Origin: CAYXUG01 sp964468655
GTDB lineage: Bacteria; Fidelibacterota; Marinisomatia; Marinisomatales; CAYXUG01
Assembly (NCBI GenBank): GCA_964468655.1
Contig: CAYXUG010000017.1
Span: 1 to 34,055 of the forward strand
DNA length: 34,055 bases
Direction: 5' to 3'
Shown here: in pieces, positions 31,770 to 34,055 of the stretch
Layout: each line of letters starts with the position of its first letter
How positions within the stretch are numbered: position 1 is the first letter of the stretch
The notes under the pieces: model-generated
Database searches by the model: none
The model's input: the letters and a program-made list of their open reading frames with translations, nothing else
Told to the model about the DNA's origin: nothing
Translations under genes and position numbers: made by a program

Positions 31770-33797
31770 CTACTTAATATACAAAATTTTTCTGATCTGA
31801 TTTAGAAGAGACGATTCCATTCTGACAAAATAAATGCCTGATGGATTCCCGATGCCGTTCCATGAAAAATTGTGCCTCCCCGGACTCAGTTCGCCTGAAA
31901 ATATGGTTACCACTTCCCTTCCGGCAATGTCAAATATTGATAATTCAACCGCATATGAAAAAGGTACATTTACATGAAAAGTAACGGTTGAGTTGAATGG
32001 ATTCGGGTAGGGTACCCCCAGTGCAAAATCTGAAATTAGAGGTTCTCCCTCATTAACTGCCATCTCGGATGAATATGCATTGACTGCCACTGTTTTTTCC
32101 AAATCCGGTCTGTGGAGCGGCACTACCGTTAAATTCACTTCATGAGGATCAGAAGTTTCAGTTACTGTCCCTGAAAATGTAACAGTGGTGCTTTCGCCTG
32201 ATATAAGAGCTACTGTCTCCATGGCGGATTCGAACCAGTCACCATCCCCTGAAAATGTAACTTCAAATGTTTCCTCACTATCGCCGTCATTGTAGAGGAC
32301 AAAATTGACACTGCTTTCTCCTATGGGTACATAAACCGCAGGTTCAGAATTGATTTCCGTTAGTTCCGGGACCGTGACACTGAACGCCACCGGATGCAGT
32401 CCTGAAATTCTGTTGGCTCGGTACACAGCACCCAACGGTTGTGTTAAATTATATTTGGCTTCCCATACCAATTCATGACCGGAAGTTACCTCAAGAGAAG
32501 TGCCAGCATCACCAACAGTTGTTATAAGATAATTTCCGTTATCCAGTTCCTGCACGTTCCCGGAAAAAGCACCGAACAGTTCAGAGTCTAATTCGTACTC
32601 CCATGCTATTTCCGCAGTTAAACTGTCTAAATCTGATATAGCTATCTCGAGGGCTCTTGACATTCCCGTGGAATTCCCGTTATCGAATGAAACAATATTT
32701 CCATTCTCCAGCAATTGAAGACCATGTTGAAAGTTAAAACCGAGATCGTACCCAAAACTAACATCTCCGGAAGGCATATTCATACCCAAAGACCAGATAA
32801 CTTCTCCGCTGGGATAGGCAATTTTCACAATTCTCGAAAGATGGCGGATTGAAGCATAAATAGCGCTTTCTTCATCATTAAAAATGACGGCGTTCATGTG
32901 GGTCCAGTCGTATTCCATGGGCGATGAATTGAAGGCGTCAAACCAGGTTCCGTTCTCAATGTCATAATCTTCCATGCTGAAATGATCAAACACGCTCCAA
33001 CTCCAGACGACCTCTTTTGTCTCCCTGTCCCACTCAACCAATTTATCTCCGATCCACGGGAAAAATTCATTCACACCGTTGCAAAGATCGGCTCCAAAAA
33101 ACTGAATACAGATGCTTGTCCAGTCTCCGATGGGAACGGGACCGATTTCCGGCTCTTCAGAAATTCCCAGGAAATTACCGTTGGGCAGTGGAATCATATC
33201 GTGGTGGATAAATTCTTCATTGGGTTCCTCCCAGATAATGCTGTTATCCAGATCAAATTGAACACCCATATAGTAATTTCCATCAGGATCGTTCACCAAC
33301 TTTGCTCCGTACAAATTCCCGTAATAATCGGTGTTATAATAAATAAAATGTTCATTTTCCGAATTCCAGATTTCGATTCCCGATTTGTCGAGTACCACGC
33401 TGTAGTAATCATAAAATGCGCCGTAGATAGTTACCCCGTCTGCTGTCAGGTCGCCATTATATATAGTCACTTCAGAAGTGGATTTTGGTGAACCTGTGGT
33501 AAACGAAAATATATCAATGATTTCACCGCTGTCTGTTTTGATCCTCCAGTAGTAAGCTGTTTCCCACTCAACTGCAATTTTTTCAATATGGATCAGGGAT
33601 GGACAATCTGAGGAAATGAGAATATTCAAAAATGAGATGTCACTTGCCAATTCAAAAGTGTAGCTGTCCGTATCCGGCTCCTGTTCCCATTCGAACAGCA
33701 CGTGCGTGTAATTAAGCGTGCTTCCATCAGGTGGGTTCAATTGTCCTGCCACCGACAGTGAACAAAAAATATAAAGTGAAATATATATTTTTTTCAT
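31770..33797 (-). CDS. Arylsulfotransferase family protein with fn3-like N-terminus and T9SS-type sorting domain
   Basis: 675 residues. The signal peptide (1-18) is followed by a fibronectin-like domain (LNPPDGSTLNYTHVLFEWEQ) to about 110. The ASST propeller carries EEFIHHDMIPLPNGNFLGIS, DWTHMNAVIFNDEESAIYAS, NFQHGLQLLENGNIVSFDNG and NYLITTVGDAGTSLEVTSG. A beta-sandwich of about 100 residues (VPELTEINSEPAVYVPIG...FSGTVTETS) precedes the final sorting domain (YPNPFNSTVTFHVNVPF, IAGREVVTI, GNPSGIYFVRM). It is distant from the three tandem paralogues, which lack the sorting domain. It likely acts on the cell surface; its 258-bp upstream region to the window end is AT-rich with no gene visible. 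Confidence 0.86.
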   Translation of the reverse strand: MKKIYISLYIFCSLSVAGQLNPPDGSTLNYTHVLFEWEQEPDTDSYTFELASDISFLNILISSDCPSLIHIEKIAVEWETAYYWRIKTDSGEIIDIFSFTTGSPKSTSEVTIYNGDLTADGVTIYGAFYDYYSVVLDKSGIEIWNSENEHFIYYNTDYYGNLYGAKLVNDPDGNYYMGVQFDLDNSIIWEEPNEEFIHHDMIPLPNGNFLGISEEPEIGPVPIGDWTSICIQFFGADLCNGVNEFFPWIGDKLVEWDRETKEVVWSWSVFDHFSMEDYDIENGTWFDAFNSSPMEYDWTHMNAVIFNDEESAIYASIRHLSRIVKIAYPSGEVIWSLGMNMPSGDVSFGYDLGFNFQHGLQLLENGNIVSFDNGNSTGMSRALEIAISDLDSLTAEIAWEYELDSELFGAFSGNVQELDNGNYLITTVGDAGTSLEVTSGHELVWEAKYNLTQPLGAVYRANRISGLHPVAFSVTVPELTEINSEPAVYVPIGESSVNFVLYNDGDSEETFEVTFSGDGDWFESAMETVALISGESTTVTFSGTVTETSDPHEVNLTVVPLHRPDLEKTVAVNAYSSEMAVNEGEPLISDFALGVPYPNPFNSTVTFHVNVPFSYAVELSIFDIAGREVVTIFSGELSPGRHNFSWNGIGNPSGIYFVRMESSLLNQIRKILYIK

Positions 33798-34055
33798 AAC
33801 TGCTTTTGGGTTGTTTATTAAAATACGAAACTACGACTGAAATTGCGTAATTATAATTAAAACTTATTTAATGGACGCTGATTGATCTGATCTATCTGAT
33901 TTGTTGATTTGAATCATTTGCGGGGCTTTAGTACAATTTGATTATGTTAATTTTGTTTAATTGTTAAGTATTTGAAAAATAGGTAAAGGCAATACTCCAT
34001 AAAGACCATATTGTTTTTCAACTTTATCATCAAAATGAACTTTTTCATATGACAA

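Noticed and set aside
32982..33491. A 169-residue plus-strand frame.
   Set aside because: It lies wholly antisense to the well-supported ASST gene, whose codon pattern and protein motifs explain the openness.

Overview
The window looks like part of the chromosome of a free-living bacterium of the Fibrobacteres-Chlorobi-Bacteroidetes (FCB) superphylum, most plausibly Marinimicrobia (SAR406) or a close relative. I infer this from AT-rich DNA and from several secreted proteins ending in a 'YPNPFNP...G.h...W...sGiYf.r' C-terminal sorting domain of the type IX secretion (T9SS) kind. Dockerin and thrombospondin type 3 repeats, a DUF6029-like barrel and arylsulfotransferase paralogues fit the same group. 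Taxonomy is an inference, because no rRNA gene is present.

Layout. 1-6928 (minus strand): a partial tRNA-Gln, then, read in transcription order, gltX, a FlgO/TolB-N-like envelope protein, a TlpA-like thioredoxin, a DUF6029-like outer-membrane protein and a secreted redoxin. The redoxin reading frame is interrupted by one in-frame UGA exactly where the first Cys of a CxxC motif belongs. A perfectly placed stem-loop follows the UGA, so I annotate one selenoprotein of 501 residues (176-1681). 7046-7650: two tRNA-Ser genes with a GIY-YIG nuclease gene wedged between an intact tRNA-Ser(GCU) and a duplicated tRNA 3' fragment carrying a palindromic insert. 7809-11734 (minus): a relic of a sorting domain, a membrane class III cyclase and its truncated membrane-only paralogue, an unknown protein, an isoprenylcysteine-methyltransferase-like protein and a ribbon-helix-helix regulator. 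11975-13862 (plus): a DASS/SLC13 transporter and a small membrane protein. 13996-16371 (minus): a metallophosphatase/tetraheme-cytochrome/LysM fusion and a TSUP permease. 16434-17170: tRNA-Leu and tRNA-Cys genes surrounded by broken tRNA copies interrupted by GC-rich palindromes in the T-loop or D-loop.

17279-30678 is dominated by envelope and lipid functions. A plus-strand operon encodes a small protein, a TlpA-like protein, a YhhN (lysoplasmalogenase-type) membrane protein, an RND/MMPL exporter and a LolA-like lipoprotein-sorting protein. Three tandem arylsulfotransferase (ASST) paralogues follow on the minus strand. A second plus-strand set then encodes a PAPS-type sulfotransferase, a START-domain lipid-binding protein and a DUF1302-like outer-membrane protein. 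30698-33797 (minus) is a two-gene unit of an ASST and a leucine-rich-repeat protein, both with sorting domains. The recurring sulfotransfer plus lipid-export theme suggests handling of a sulfated lipid or aromatic compound at the envelope; this is inference.

The two observations I consider most worth following are the UxxC selenoprotein with its bacterial SECIS-like hairpin at 1432-1465, and the family of palindromic mini-insertions in tRNA T-loops and D-loops, one of which supplies the stop codon of the GIY-YIG gene.
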